A DNA stretch of 64,000 bases from a bacterium (GTDB lineage Bacteria; Zhuqueibacterota; Zhuqueibacteria; Oleimicrobiales; Geothermoviventaceae). Location: positions 1-64,000 of the forward strand of contig JAPWUV010000001.1 of NCBI GenBank assembly GCA_028275345.1, written 5' to 3'. A program made the position numbers and the translations under genes. The notes beneath the pieces are model-generated. The model ran no database searches. It had not been told where the DNA came from and worked only from the letters and a program-made list of their open reading frames with translations. Positions 8,566-16,569 of the stretch are shown here, piece after piece; position 1 is the first letter of the stretch; the number at the start of each line of letters is the position of its first letter.

Positions 8566-11500
8566 ATGAGAAAGTACCTTTGCGTTCTGCTGCTGACGAT
8601 CCTCAGCATGACAGGTTCCCTGCATGCGGGGATCACGGGGAAGATCACGGGTCGCGTGACCGATGCCGAAACGGGCATGCCTCTTCCCGGTGTGAATGTG
8701 GTCCTCCTGGGCACGGAAATGGGGGCTGCTTCGGACGCCGACGGCTATTACGTTATCCTGAATGTGCCGCCGGGCTCTTACTCCCTCCAGGCTTCCATGA
8801 TTGGGTACCGCAGGGTCACGACGACCAATGTGGTGGTGAAAGTGGATTTGACCACCACGGTGGACTTCCGGCTGGAGCCCCAGGTGCTCGAGATGGGAGA
8901 GGTCGTGGTGGAGGCGAAGCGGCCGTTGGTGCCGAAGGACGTTTCCGCCAGCCAGGTGAACGTGGAATCGCGGGTGATCTCGAGCTTGCCGGTGCAGGAA
9001 CTGACCCAGGTAGTCGGATTGCAGGCGGGAATTCGGGGGCTTGTGATCCGGGGTGGGAGCGCAAGACAGGCGGCATTCATGGTGGATGGGTTCACCACGA
9101 ACGATGAGCGGTCCAATACTCCCTACGCCAGTTTGCCGCTTTCCGTCGTCAAGGAGGTGCAGATCCAAACGGGCGGATTCAACGCGGAGTACGGGAACCT
9201 GCGTTCGGGAGTGATCAACGTCATCACCAAGGAGCCAGACGCGCGCAGCTATCACGGCACATTCTCCGGGCTGTATCGGCCTCCTGGACCGAAGCATTTC
9301 GGCCCGTCCATCTACGACCCGAATACCTATTTCACCCGTCCGTATCTGGATCCAGCGGTCTGCTGGACGGGTACCGCCAGCGGCGCGTGGGACGAATACA
9401 CCCGGCGGCAATATCCCTCGTTCCCAGGCTGGATCGCCGTGGCGGATGCCACCGTGAAGGATGACGATCCGACGAACGATCTGACCCCCGAAGGGGCCAA
9501 ACGTCTTTGGGAATGGCAGCACCGTCGGCGGGGCGACATTACGAAGCCGGACTACGTGGTGGATTTCGCCTTCGGCGGCCCGGTTCCCGTGCTGAGCCGG
9601 TCGCTGGGAGGGCTCCGGTTCTTGCTTTCTCACCAGCGGCTGCAGGAGATGTTCATCTTCCCCCTGTCGAGGGACGCTTACAGCGAGAACGTCAGCCAGT
9701 TGAAGCTTGTGTCGAACTGGGGTCCATCGATCAAGCTGGTGCTCACTGGGATGTACGGCGAGGTGTACTCCGTCTGCCCGTATGACTGGACCACCACACC
9801 TACAGGGGATCTTCTGCGCGGTACCTACGCGGTGGCGGATTTGGTCAACAGCAGCAGCGGCAACGCGATCTTGTATGTGCCGGGCTATTACAGTCCGGGT
9901 GACATCTACCGCAACATGGTGGGGCTGAAATTCACCCATGTCCTGAGCTCTCGCACGTTTTACGAGATCAACGTGCAGAACAATATCAATCGCTACAACA
10001 CCTACCAGATGACCTTGCGAGACACAACGAAGCGCTACGAGCCTGTGCCGGGGATCAAAGTGGACGAGGCTCCGTGGGGATACTGGGGCTACGGAGTGTC
10101 CGGGATCGGCGACGGGATGATCTTGGGGGGCTGGATGAACCTGGGCCGCGACAAGAGCGTCACCAAGACGTTCTCCTTCCGTTTCGATCTGACCAGCCAG
10201 GTGGACCACCGAAACCAGGTGAAGACCGGCATCCAGTTCGTGTACAATGATCTCAACATCAAGTCCTACACCGAAAACCCGAGCATGCGTACCTGGAACC
10301 GGAAGCAGACGTACCATCGCTTCCCCTACCGGGTTGGAGCCTACGTCCAGGACAAGCTCGAGTTCGAAGGATTCATCATGAACCTCGGGCTGCGGCTGGA
10401 CTTCATGAACCCCAATGGCCCAAAGTACCAGCTCGATCCTTACGACAGGCTTTATCGCGAAGGGTATGGGAATCTGATCGAGAGGGTCGCTCCCAAAGTG
10501 GACGCAAAGAGCCGGCTCTACCTGAGTCCGCGACTCGGCGTTTCCCACCCCATCACGGAGAATTCGAAGCTCTATTTCAATTACGGCCACTTCCTCCAGG
10601 AACCGCCCTCGACGTACCGTTTCCGGCTTCAGCGAGAGGCCAATGGGCTGGTCACCTCCATCGGCAATCCCAATCTGGAGATGGAACGTACGGTGGCCTA
10701 CGAATTGGGCTTTTCCCAGAATCTGTTTAACCGATTCCTGCTGAACATTGCCGCCTATTACCGCGACATCTCCAATCAGCCTGGCTGGGTTTACTACCAG
10801 GACGTCACCGGCGCTGTGAAGTACAATCTGGCCGAGAACAACAACTACCAAGACGTGCGAGGCTTTGAGGTGACGCTGACCAAGTATACAGGGGGTTGGA
10901 TCAACGGATTTGTGAACTACACGTACGAGGTGATCACCAGCGGCTACTTTGGCCTCCTGCGCTATTACCAGGACCCGAACATGCAGCGGGACTATCTACG
11001 CCAGAACCCGTACCAGGAGAGACCTCACCCGCAACCGTACGCCAGAGCCAATATCGATTTCCTGACGCCGATGGATTTCGGCCCAAGGGTCTTGGGTATC
11101 CATCCGCTTGGGTACTGGGATCTCAACATTTTGGCCACGTGGCGTGCTGGGGCGTACGAGACGTACAATCCGCACAATATCCCGGGTCTGGTAGACAACG
11201 TTCGTTGGAAGGACTACTACAACGTGGATATGCGTCTGGCCAAGACGTTCCGGATACGCAATTGGGACGTGCAGCTCTATGTAGACGTCACCAATGTCTT
11301 CAACATCAAACGGCTCAGCTACGCCGGCTTCTCGGACTACTACGACTACGTGGACTATCTCGAATCCCTCCACTTCCCGTGGGAGACTGGTCCGGAGCAC
11401 GGGAACGATCGCATCGGCGACTACCGTAAAGAGGGTGTGAAGTACGAGCGGTACGATCCCTCGGATCCCACCAAGACAAAAGCGGATTTGGAGAGGATCC

Positions 11501-11595
11501 TGAAGACGAAAGCCTACATCGACATGCCAAATCTTACCTACTTCACCTTCCTGGATCCTCGGGATGTCAAGTTCGGGATCAAGATCAACTTCTGA
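8566..11595 (+). CDS. TonB-dependent receptor with N-terminal carboxypeptidase-regulatory-like domain (module 2)
   Basis: A 1009-residue paralog of the receptor at 891, with the same layout: signal peptide (MRKYLCVLLLTILSMTGSLHA), regulatory-like sandwich (GKITGRVTDAETGMPLPGVN), plug (AAFMVDGFTTNDE, then LRSGVINVITKE) and a long aromatic barrel closing with KFGIKINF. It diverges most in mid-barrel loops, so ligand specificity probably differs. GAGGAGGG lies at 8548-8555. The in-frame TTG at 8560 has better spacing from it and would restore the Met-Arg-Met start of the first receptor, so the true start may be 8560. The start codon lies 83 nt after the preceding lipoprotein gene, with no terminator between, so it may share the first module's transcript. 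Confidence 0.92.
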   Translation: MRKYLCVLLLTILSMTGSLHAGITGKITGRVTDAETGMPLPGVNVVLLGTEMGAASDADGYYVILNVPPGSYSLQASMIGYRRVTTTNVVVKVDLTTTVDFRLEPQVLEMGEVVVEAKRPLVPKDVSASQVNVESRVISSLPVQELTQVVGLQAGIRGLVIRGGSARQAAFMVDGFTTNDERSNTPYASLPLSVVKEVQIQTGGFNAEYGNLRSGVINVITKEPDARSYHGTFSGLYRPPGPKHFGPSIYDPNTYFTRPYLDPAVCWTGTASGAWDEYTRRQYPSFPGWIAVADATVKDDDPTNDLTPEGAKRLWEWQHRRRGDITKPDYVVDFAFGGPVPVLSRSLGGLRFLLSHQRLQEMFIFPLSRDAYSENVSQLKLVSNWGPSIKLVLTGMYGEVYSVCPYDWTTTPTGDLLRGTYAVADLVNSSSGNAILYVPGYYSPGDIYRNMVGLKFTHVLSSRTFYEINVQNNINRYNTYQMTLRDTTKRYEPVPGIKVDEAPWGYWGYGVSGIGDGMILGGWMNLGRDKSVTKTFSFRFDLTSQVDHRNQVKTGIQFVYNDLNIKSYTENPSMRTWNRKQTYHRFPYRVGAYVQDKLEFEGFIMNLGLRLDFMNPNGPKYQLDPYDRLYREGYGNLIERVAPKVDAKSRLYLSPRLGVSHPITENSKLYFNYGHFLQEPPSTYRFRLQREANGLVTSIGNPNLEMERTVAYELGFSQNLFNRFLLNIAAYYRDISNQPGWVYYQDVTGAVKYNLAENNNYQDVRGFEVTLTKYTGGWINGFVNYTYEVITSGYFGLLRYYQDPNMQRDYLRQNPYQERPHPQPYARANIDFLTPMDFGPRVLGIHPLGYWDLNILATWRAGAYETYNPHNIPGLVDNVRWKDYYNVDMRLAKTFRIRNWDVQLYVDVTNVFNIKRLSYAGFSDYYDYVDYLESLHFPWETGPEHGNDRIGDYRKEGVKYERYDPSDPTKTKADLERILKTKAYIDMPNLTYFTFLDPRDVKFGIKINF

Positions 11596-11612
11596 GCCGG
11601 GAGGATAAGGCA

Positions 11613-13757
11613 TTGGTAGCGATGAACGGTAGGCGAGAGGGTGCGGAGAGCTTGCGGCGAGCAACACGCATCGCGGCTTCGGTTGGATTCCAGCTCCTCT
11701 GCGCCTGGGTTCTGGTATCCCAGGTGCAGGCGCAGGTAGCGGGGACGGAGAAGCGCTACGTGCGCGTGGGTTCGCTTCAGAGTCGCTTTTCGGCGTACGG
11801 GTCCGAACGAGCCTGGAATAACTCGTACTACGAGGGAATGATTTGGCCTGCGGACTACCAGAAGCAGGATAACGCCGTCATCCAGCGCCAGTGGATTGCT
11901 TGCGAAGATTTCACCGACGCCAAAGGCCGCCACTGGAGCAAGTACGGGATCTACTTCGCTGCCGACTACGTCGACATCTCGCTTTTCCCAATGGTGCTCA
12001 AGCAGACGGCGAAATTCGACCCTCCGCACGTCTACGTAGACGGGACGGACGTCACGGCCCCCTACCGCGGCGACGTGGATGAGATTGATCCCCAGCAGAT
12101 ACCGGATCGAGTGATCACCAACGTGGTCAACACGAGCATGGGGTTGACCATCACTCGCCGGGTTTACGCCTTCAGCCAGCAGTACCACGACAACTATTTC
12201 ATCCGCGAGTACACGCTCACCAATACGGGGAACGTGGACTACGATCCCGAGATCGAGCTCGGGGCGACTCTCAAGGGCGTGCGCATCAGCTGGGGCGTGC
12301 GATATAGCGTCTGCCGGGAAGGGGGCGAGAAGATCGGCGATGGCCAGGTGTGGGGCAAACACACCTGGGTGAGCAAGCGGGGGGAGGATTACCCGGCGCA
12401 CGCGGGAGAGCGCATCACCGAGCAGAACCCGATCGTGAACTGGCTGCGATGCGGATTTGCTTGGGCGGGGCAGTCGGTCAGGAACTCCTTCGACAACATC
12501 GGTGCCCCCGACGTCAGCAAAGACGGCCGACTCTGTTCACCTCAGTTCGCCGGGATCGTCGTTCTGCACGTGGATAAGAGTCCGAAAGACCGGAGCGACG
12601 ATCCCTACCAGCCGGTTGTGCTCGGTTGGCATGCGGGGGATACGTACCCCAGCGTGGGAAATCTTCAGCCCACGGACGAGCCGAACATGATCTTGCTGTA
12701 CGAGATGCTGAGCGGAAAGCCTTACCTCGGCCTGGGGGGCAACGAGCGCTTCTTCGAGAAATACTCCGCCTCGAACCCGGACCCCGTCACGGTGCACAAC
12801 GATGGTGGCGGGACTAACATCTGGATCTGCTATGGCCCGTGGGACCTCGAGCCAGGCGAGAGCGTGACCATCGTGGAGGCTGAGGGAGTGGCCGGGATCA
12901 ATCGCCAGCTCTGCGAGCGGATTGGCCGCCGGTGGAAGCAAGCCTACGACAATCCCAACGACAAGGGGCCTTTTGTCCTCCCCGATGGTTCCACCACCGA
13001 CAACAAGGACGTGTACAAGAACGCGTGGGTGTACACCGGCATCGACTCGATTCTGCAGACCTTCGGGCGCGCGAAGAGGAATTACGACCTGGGGTACCGG
13101 ATCCCGCAGCCTCCGCTGCCTCCGCCGGTCTTCGAGGTCCGATCCGGAGGAGACCGGATCATGCTCTCGTGGGCTCCGAGCCCCTCGGAGTCGGAGCCGG
13201 GTTTTGCTGGCTACAAGATCTTCCGCGCGGTGGGGAAGCCAGATACCGTCTACGAACAGATCGCCGACTTACCGAAGGGCACGAGGTACTATGAGGATCT
13301 GACGCCGGTGCGCGGCTTCTCGTATTACTATTACCTGGTGGCTTACAACGACGGCAGCAACAACACGACGGGTGAGGCGAATCCCCCCGGACCGCTCCAC
13401 AGCGGGCGATTCTACACGCGCACTACCGAGCCCGCCTATCTGCGGCGGGCGGCAGGGACATCCCTGAGCCAGATCCGCGTGGTGCCGAACCCCTATCACA
13501 TCGGAGCCCGGGACTTGCAGTACCCAGGCGAACCGGACAAGATCATGTTCCTCGACATCCCACCACGCTGCACGATCAAGATCTTCACGGAGCGAGGGGA
13601 CTTGATCTACACGATCGAGCACACCGACGGGAGTGGCGATGAGGAATGGAACTCGGTGACCTCGTCCCGTCAGGTGGTGGTGAGCGGGGTGTACATTGCA
13701 GTGTTTGAAACGCCGGAAGGGGAGAAGGCAGTCCGCAAGTTCGTGATCATTCGGTGA
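11613..13757 (+). CDS. Large secreted protein with Fn3-like domain and T9SS-type C-terminal domain (module 2)
   Basis: A 714-residue paralog of the protein at 4048 in the same position behind a TonB receptor. It has a signal segment (~22-42, ending VQAQ) and the same unrecognised main domain (AFSQQYHDNYF, SFDNIGAPDVS, NIWICYGPWDLEPGES). An Fn3-like module lies at ~503-595 (DRIMLSWAPSPSES, GFAGYKIFRA, FSYYYYLVAY). The C-terminal ~97 residues (from IRVVPNPYHIGARD to RKFVIIR) are nearly the same as in the paralog, so this tail is under stronger constraint than the body. TTG at 11613 is preferred because GGGAGGAT sits 8 nt upstream; ATG 11622 would be too far from it. The specific role is unknown. 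Confidence 0.8.
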   Translation: MVAMNGRREGAESLRRATRIAASVGFQLLCAWVLVSQVQAQVAGTEKRYVRVGSLQSRFSAYGSERAWNNSYYEGMIWPADYQKQDNAVIQRQWIACEDFTDAKGRHWSKYGIYFAADYVDISLFPMVLKQTAKFDPPHVYVDGTDVTAPYRGDVDEIDPQQIPDRVITNVVNTSMGLTITRRVYAFSQQYHDNYFIREYTLTNTGNVDYDPEIELGATLKGVRISWGVRYSVCREGGEKIGDGQVWGKHTWVSKRGEDYPAHAGERITEQNPIVNWLRCGFAWAGQSVRNSFDNIGAPDVSKDGRLCSPQFAGIVVLHVDKSPKDRSDDPYQPVVLGWHAGDTYPSVGNLQPTDEPNMILLYEMLSGKPYLGLGGNERFFEKYSASNPDPVTVHNDGGGTNIWICYGPWDLEPGESVTIVEAEGVAGINRQLCERIGRRWKQAYDNPNDKGPFVLPDGSTTDNKDVYKNAWVYTGIDSILQTFGRAKRNYDLGYRIPQPPLPPPVFEVRSGGDRIMLSWAPSPSESEPGFAGYKIFRAVGKPDTVYEQIADLPKGTRYYEDLTPVRGFSYYYYLVAYNDGSNNTTGEANPPGPLHSGRFYTRTTEPAYLRRAAGTSLSQIRVVPNPYHIGARDLQYPGEPDKIMFLDIPPRCTIKIFTERGDLIYTIEHTDGSGDEEWNSVTSSRQVVVSGVYIAVFETPEGEKAVRKFVIIR

Positions 13758-13766
13758 GGAGAGAGG

Positions 13767-14960
13767 ATGATGCGTGGTGCCCGCGTAGGCCTGTCCCTCC
13801 TGCTTCTGTTGACGCTCAGCGGGCTGAGCTGCACGAAGGAGCAGCCGCAGGGCCTGTTCGATCCGCACGCTTCCTACAACCCGGACCCGGTGATTACAGC
13901 GCTCATCCCTCCCGATAGCGCGCTGGCCGGCCTGGTGAACATTTCCATCAAGGGCCTCCACTTTTCGCCCTCGCCCGCGAACAACTTCGTGTACTTTGGC
14001 AAGAACCGCGTGCCAGTCCAGCAGGCCGTAGGCGAGACCCTGCTCGTTGTCAAGAGTCCCAAGACCCCAGCCGAGTCGGTGCCGGTGAAAGTCGCGGTCT
14101 TGGGCGCCCTCGGTTTCAGCAATGTGGTCATGTACAAGCTCGTGCCGGGCATCTTCGCCTGGGGTGGATACGGCGAGTTCGACGACCCCTACGTGGTGGA
14201 ATGCGATCGCGAGGAAAACGTCTACGTGGCGCTTGGCAATCGGAACGTGGAGAAGATCAGCCCCACAGGCGCCAAGTCGGTGTACGGCACGCTCCCCTTC
14301 GCCTTGCCGAGCGGGATGAAGATGGGGCCCGGAGGATATCTTTACGTGGCGCGAAAAGCCACGAGCTTCTACCGTATCCCACCGGGAGGAGGGGCGGCGG
14401 AAAAGTGGATCACGGCGCCGGGACGGATCACCGACTTCGATTTTGCGCCGGACGGTTCGATGTACGGAGGGGGCAAGGACGTCCTCTACCATATTCGCTC
14501 CGACGGATCGGCCGCCGCTGTAGCCGACTATCCCAACGTGACCATCCGGGCGGTCCGGGTGTTCTCCAACCAGGTCTTCGTTGGAGGGCGGGACGACAAC
14601 ACGAGCCAAGAGTTCGTCTGGCGGCACCAAATCCAGCCGGACGGCTCCCTTTCCCCGAAGGAGGTCTACTTCGACTGGACTGGCCGGATGGGCGCGGGCT
14701 CGCAGGTCCTGTGTCTGACCTTCGCCGCCGATGGGGATCTGTATATCGGGACCACTGCGCCGGAGGCGATCGTGATTGTTCACCCGGACGGTTCATTTGA
14801 GCCTCTCTACCCCGGCGTCTTGGAGCCCACCACCAACTACATGGCCTGGGGCAATCGGAATTTCCTCTACCTTTGCCGGACCAGCGACGATCCGAAGAAG
14901 AAAGGGGTGCTGAAGGTCAACATGCTCAAAGAGGGGGCTCCGTATTACGGGCGACCGTGA
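13767..14960 (+). CDS. IPT/TIG-domain protein with beta-propeller, probable lipoprotein (module 2)
   Basis: A 397-residue paralog of the lipoprotein at 7286. The signal peptide is strongly hydrophobic (LSLLLLLTLSGLSC); Cys22 is the likely lipidation site, but Gly at -3 makes the lipobox weaker than in the paralog. An IPT/TIG domain follows (~36-118: ITALIPPDSALAGLVNISIKG), then propeller repeats (MKMGPGGYLYVARKA, DFDFAPDGSMYGGG, FAADGDLYIGTTAPE). Both paralogs end with EGAPYYGRP or PGAPYYGRE. GGAGAGAGG lies just before ATG 13767, 9 nt after the secreted-protein gene, so co-translation with module 2 is likely. It closes the second module. Confidence 0.8.
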   Translation: MMRGARVGLSLLLLLTLSGLSCTKEQPQGLFDPHASYNPDPVITALIPPDSALAGLVNISIKGLHFSPSPANNFVYFGKNRVPVQQAVGETLLVVKSPKTPAESVPVKVAVLGALGFSNVVMYKLVPGIFAWGGYGEFDDPYVVECDREENVYVALGNRNVEKISPTGAKSVYGTLPFALPSGMKMGPGGYLYVARKATSFYRIPPGGGAAEKWITAPGRITDFDFAPDGSMYGGGKDVLYHIRSDGSAAAVADYPNVTIRAVRVFSNQVFVGGRDDNTSQEFVWRHQIQPDGSLSPKEVYFDWTGRMGAGSQVLCLTFAADGDLYIGTTAPEAIVIVHPDGSFEPLYPGVLEPTTNYMAWGNRNFLYLCRTSDDPKKKGVLKVNMLKEGAPYYGRP

Positions 14961-15040
14961 GAGGAGGGAAGTGCCAGGTCACGAGGGTTCTCACGGCAGG
15001 CGGCCAATAGCCTAGGTGAACCGAGGGCGGAAAGGAGGTG

Positions 15041-15142
15041 ATGGCACGGGAAGGAGTGTGCATTGTCGGAGGGGGACGGGCCTCGGGGGGTGGAAAGTTG
15101 TCGAGGCGGCTCCTTGAACAAAGAAGGGAGGTAGAGGGATGA
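15041..15142 (+). CDS. Possible 33-residue small ORF ahead of the secreted propeller gene
   Basis: AAAGGAGGTG directly precedes ATG 15041 (only 2 nt spacing). The frame runs 33 codons (MAREGVCIVGGGRASGGGKL..., Arg/Gly-rich) and its TGA overlaps the next gene's ATG as ATGA, the usual sign of translational coupling. Composition is not clearly protein-like and no signal peptide is seen. It may be chance, a leader peptide or a translated upstream ORF. Confidence 0.2.
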   Translation: MAREGVCIVGGGRASGGGKLSRRLLEQRREVEG

Positions 15143-16434
15143 AAAAGGTACTGGTGGCAGGGGCAGTCTTGCTATTGGTGGCGTCTACGGCGGCTGCGCA
15201 GTGGGTCTTCGACGCCGATTTTTGCCGCGTGAGCCAGCCGCATGGCGTCGTCATCACGCCGGACAACAAGGTGTGGATCGGCGCCTACGGCCGTACGGAC
15301 ACAATGCGCGGGGTGGCGGCCAGCGTCCCGCTGATCTATGACCTGGATGGGAATCTGATCATGAAGCTGCGGGCCGTGAACTTTGGAGGGGTCCCCGACA
15401 CGCTCTGGAACCGCTGCCGAGGTGTAGCGCTGGATAAGGACGGCAACGTCCTGTACACCGCGTTCGATGCCGTTTATCATATCAATTACCAGACCCTGGA
15501 GTGCATGCACAAAATTCAGCCGAAGGCGGGCGCTTCGCTTACCGAGGCCGCCATGGACGCCAATGGCTACGTCTATGTGTGCACGGTGCTCGGCGGTAAC
15601 CCTGGCTACATCTACGACAGCAACTGGGAGCTCTACAGCTATTTCGCCGACACGGTGAAGACGATTCAGCGCAGCGTGCTGGTGACCCCGGACGGGAAGA
15701 ACGTGTTCGTGGGTGCGATCTATGCCGGGCCGAACGGGGTGCGTCACTACTATAGCCCGGACGGGCCGGAGGGCACCTACACACTGGTGGACACGATAGG
15801 CACCATCATCGAAGGCGGGACCGTGATCCGCAACATGTGGGCCCAGTGCCTAGACTGGGATCCGTGGGGCATGATGTGGGTTGGGACGTACTGGGATAAC
15901 GGCCCCGGCGACTTCAAGAGCTGGTACCAGCTCGATCCGAATCGGGGCTGGGCCATTGTGGACAGCCTCTGCGAACCCGCCGGCAATCCGAGCCAGGATC
16001 CTAACCCGGCTCCCGGTGGCAAGATCTTCTCGCCCCGCGGCATCGCTTTCTACGAGAAGGACGGGGTCTGGTACGCATTGGCGGCGGACTTCGACGGCAA
16101 CATGATCAAACGCTTCAAGAACACCAATCCCTACACGGGCCTGGTCGAAGTGGTCAACGGGACGGTTGTGAGCAGCTTCGGTCTGATGCAGAACTATCCC
16201 AACCCGTTCAACCCGACCACTACCATCCCCTTCACCCTCTCCAAGCCCGCCTTCGTCGAGCTGAAGGTGTACGACATCATGGGCCACGAGGTCCGGACTC
16301 TGCTCCGCCAGAGGATGGGAGCGGGCGAGCACCGAGTGCTGTTCGACGCCACGGGCCTGCCGACGGGCCGTTACTTCTACCGGCTGACGGTGGATGGAAA
16401 GGTCATGACCAAGTCCATGACCCTTGTGAAGTAG
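15139..16434 (+). CDS. Secreted beta-propeller protein with T9SS type A sorting domain
   Basis: A 431-residue exported protein. The signal peptide is MKKVLVAGAVLLLVASTAAA. Residues ~25-335 are a repeated-blade propeller resembling NHL or SMP-30 folds: PHGVVITPDNKVWIGAYG, GVALDKDGNVLYTAF, AAMDANGYVYVCTV and SVLVTPDGKNVFVG are successive blades. The last ~90 residues (from NYPNPFNPTTTIPFTL to SMTLVK) are a textbook T9SS type A C-terminal domain, directing export through the outer membrane and surface attachment. GGGAGG lies 8 nt before ATG 15139. A perfect terminator follows at 16457, so this is the last gene of its transcript. The propeller region recalls those of the two lipoproteins upstream. 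Ligand or enzymatic role unknown. Confidence 0.85.
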   Translation: MKKVLVAGAVLLLVASTAAAQWVFDADFCRVSQPHGVVITPDNKVWIGAYGRTDTMRGVAASVPLIYDLDGNLIMKLRAVNFGGVPDTLWNRCRGVALDKDGNVLYTAFDAVYHINYQTLECMHKIQPKAGASLTEAAMDANGYVYVCTVLGGNPGYIYDSNWELYSYFADTVKTIQRSVLVTPDGKNVFVGAIYAGPNGVRHYYSPDGPEGTYTLVDTIGTIIEGGTVIRNMWAQCLDWDPWGMMWVGTYWDNGPGDFKSWYQLDPNRGWAIVDSLCEPAGNPSQDPNPAPGGKIFSPRGIAFYEKDGVWYALAADFDGNMIKRFKNTNPYTGLVEVVNGTVVSSFGLMQNYPNPFNPTTTIPFTLSKPAFVELKVYDIMGHEVRTLLRQRMGAGEHRVLFDATGLPTGRYFYRLTVDGKVMTKSMTLVK

Positions 16435-16456
16435 GATGGCCTTTGGCGGACTGAGG

Positions 16457-16491
16457 AAAGAGGTCGCCGGCATGGCCGGCGACCTCTTTTT
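16457..16491 (+). terminator. Rho-independent terminator
   Basis: A perfect 15-bp stem, AAAGAGGTCGCCGGC (16457-16471) pairing with 16475-16489, with a 3-nt ATG loop and a short T run (TCTTTTT, 16485-16491). It lies 23 nt after the stop of the secreted propeller gene and ends the receptor/secretion transcript before the gene at 16570. The stem's A and T flanks would let it work in both directions. Confidence 0.88.
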
Positions 16492-16569
16492 GCGTCAGCA
16501 GGTCACAGAACTCCGGGAGGGAAGCAGCGAGCGGCAGGAGGAGGACGTCCGAAATGCACGAGGGCTCCG

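Noticed and set aside
8518-10851. A 777-codon open frame on the minus strand
   Set aside because: Antisense to the second TonB receptor, whose domains and signal peptide are unmistakable; the antisense translation is low-complexity Val/His/Arg.
14954-14999. Inverted repeat CCGTGAGA ... TCTCACGG after the second lipoprotein as a terminator
   Set aside because: The loop is about 26 nt and no T tract follows; not convincing as a terminator.
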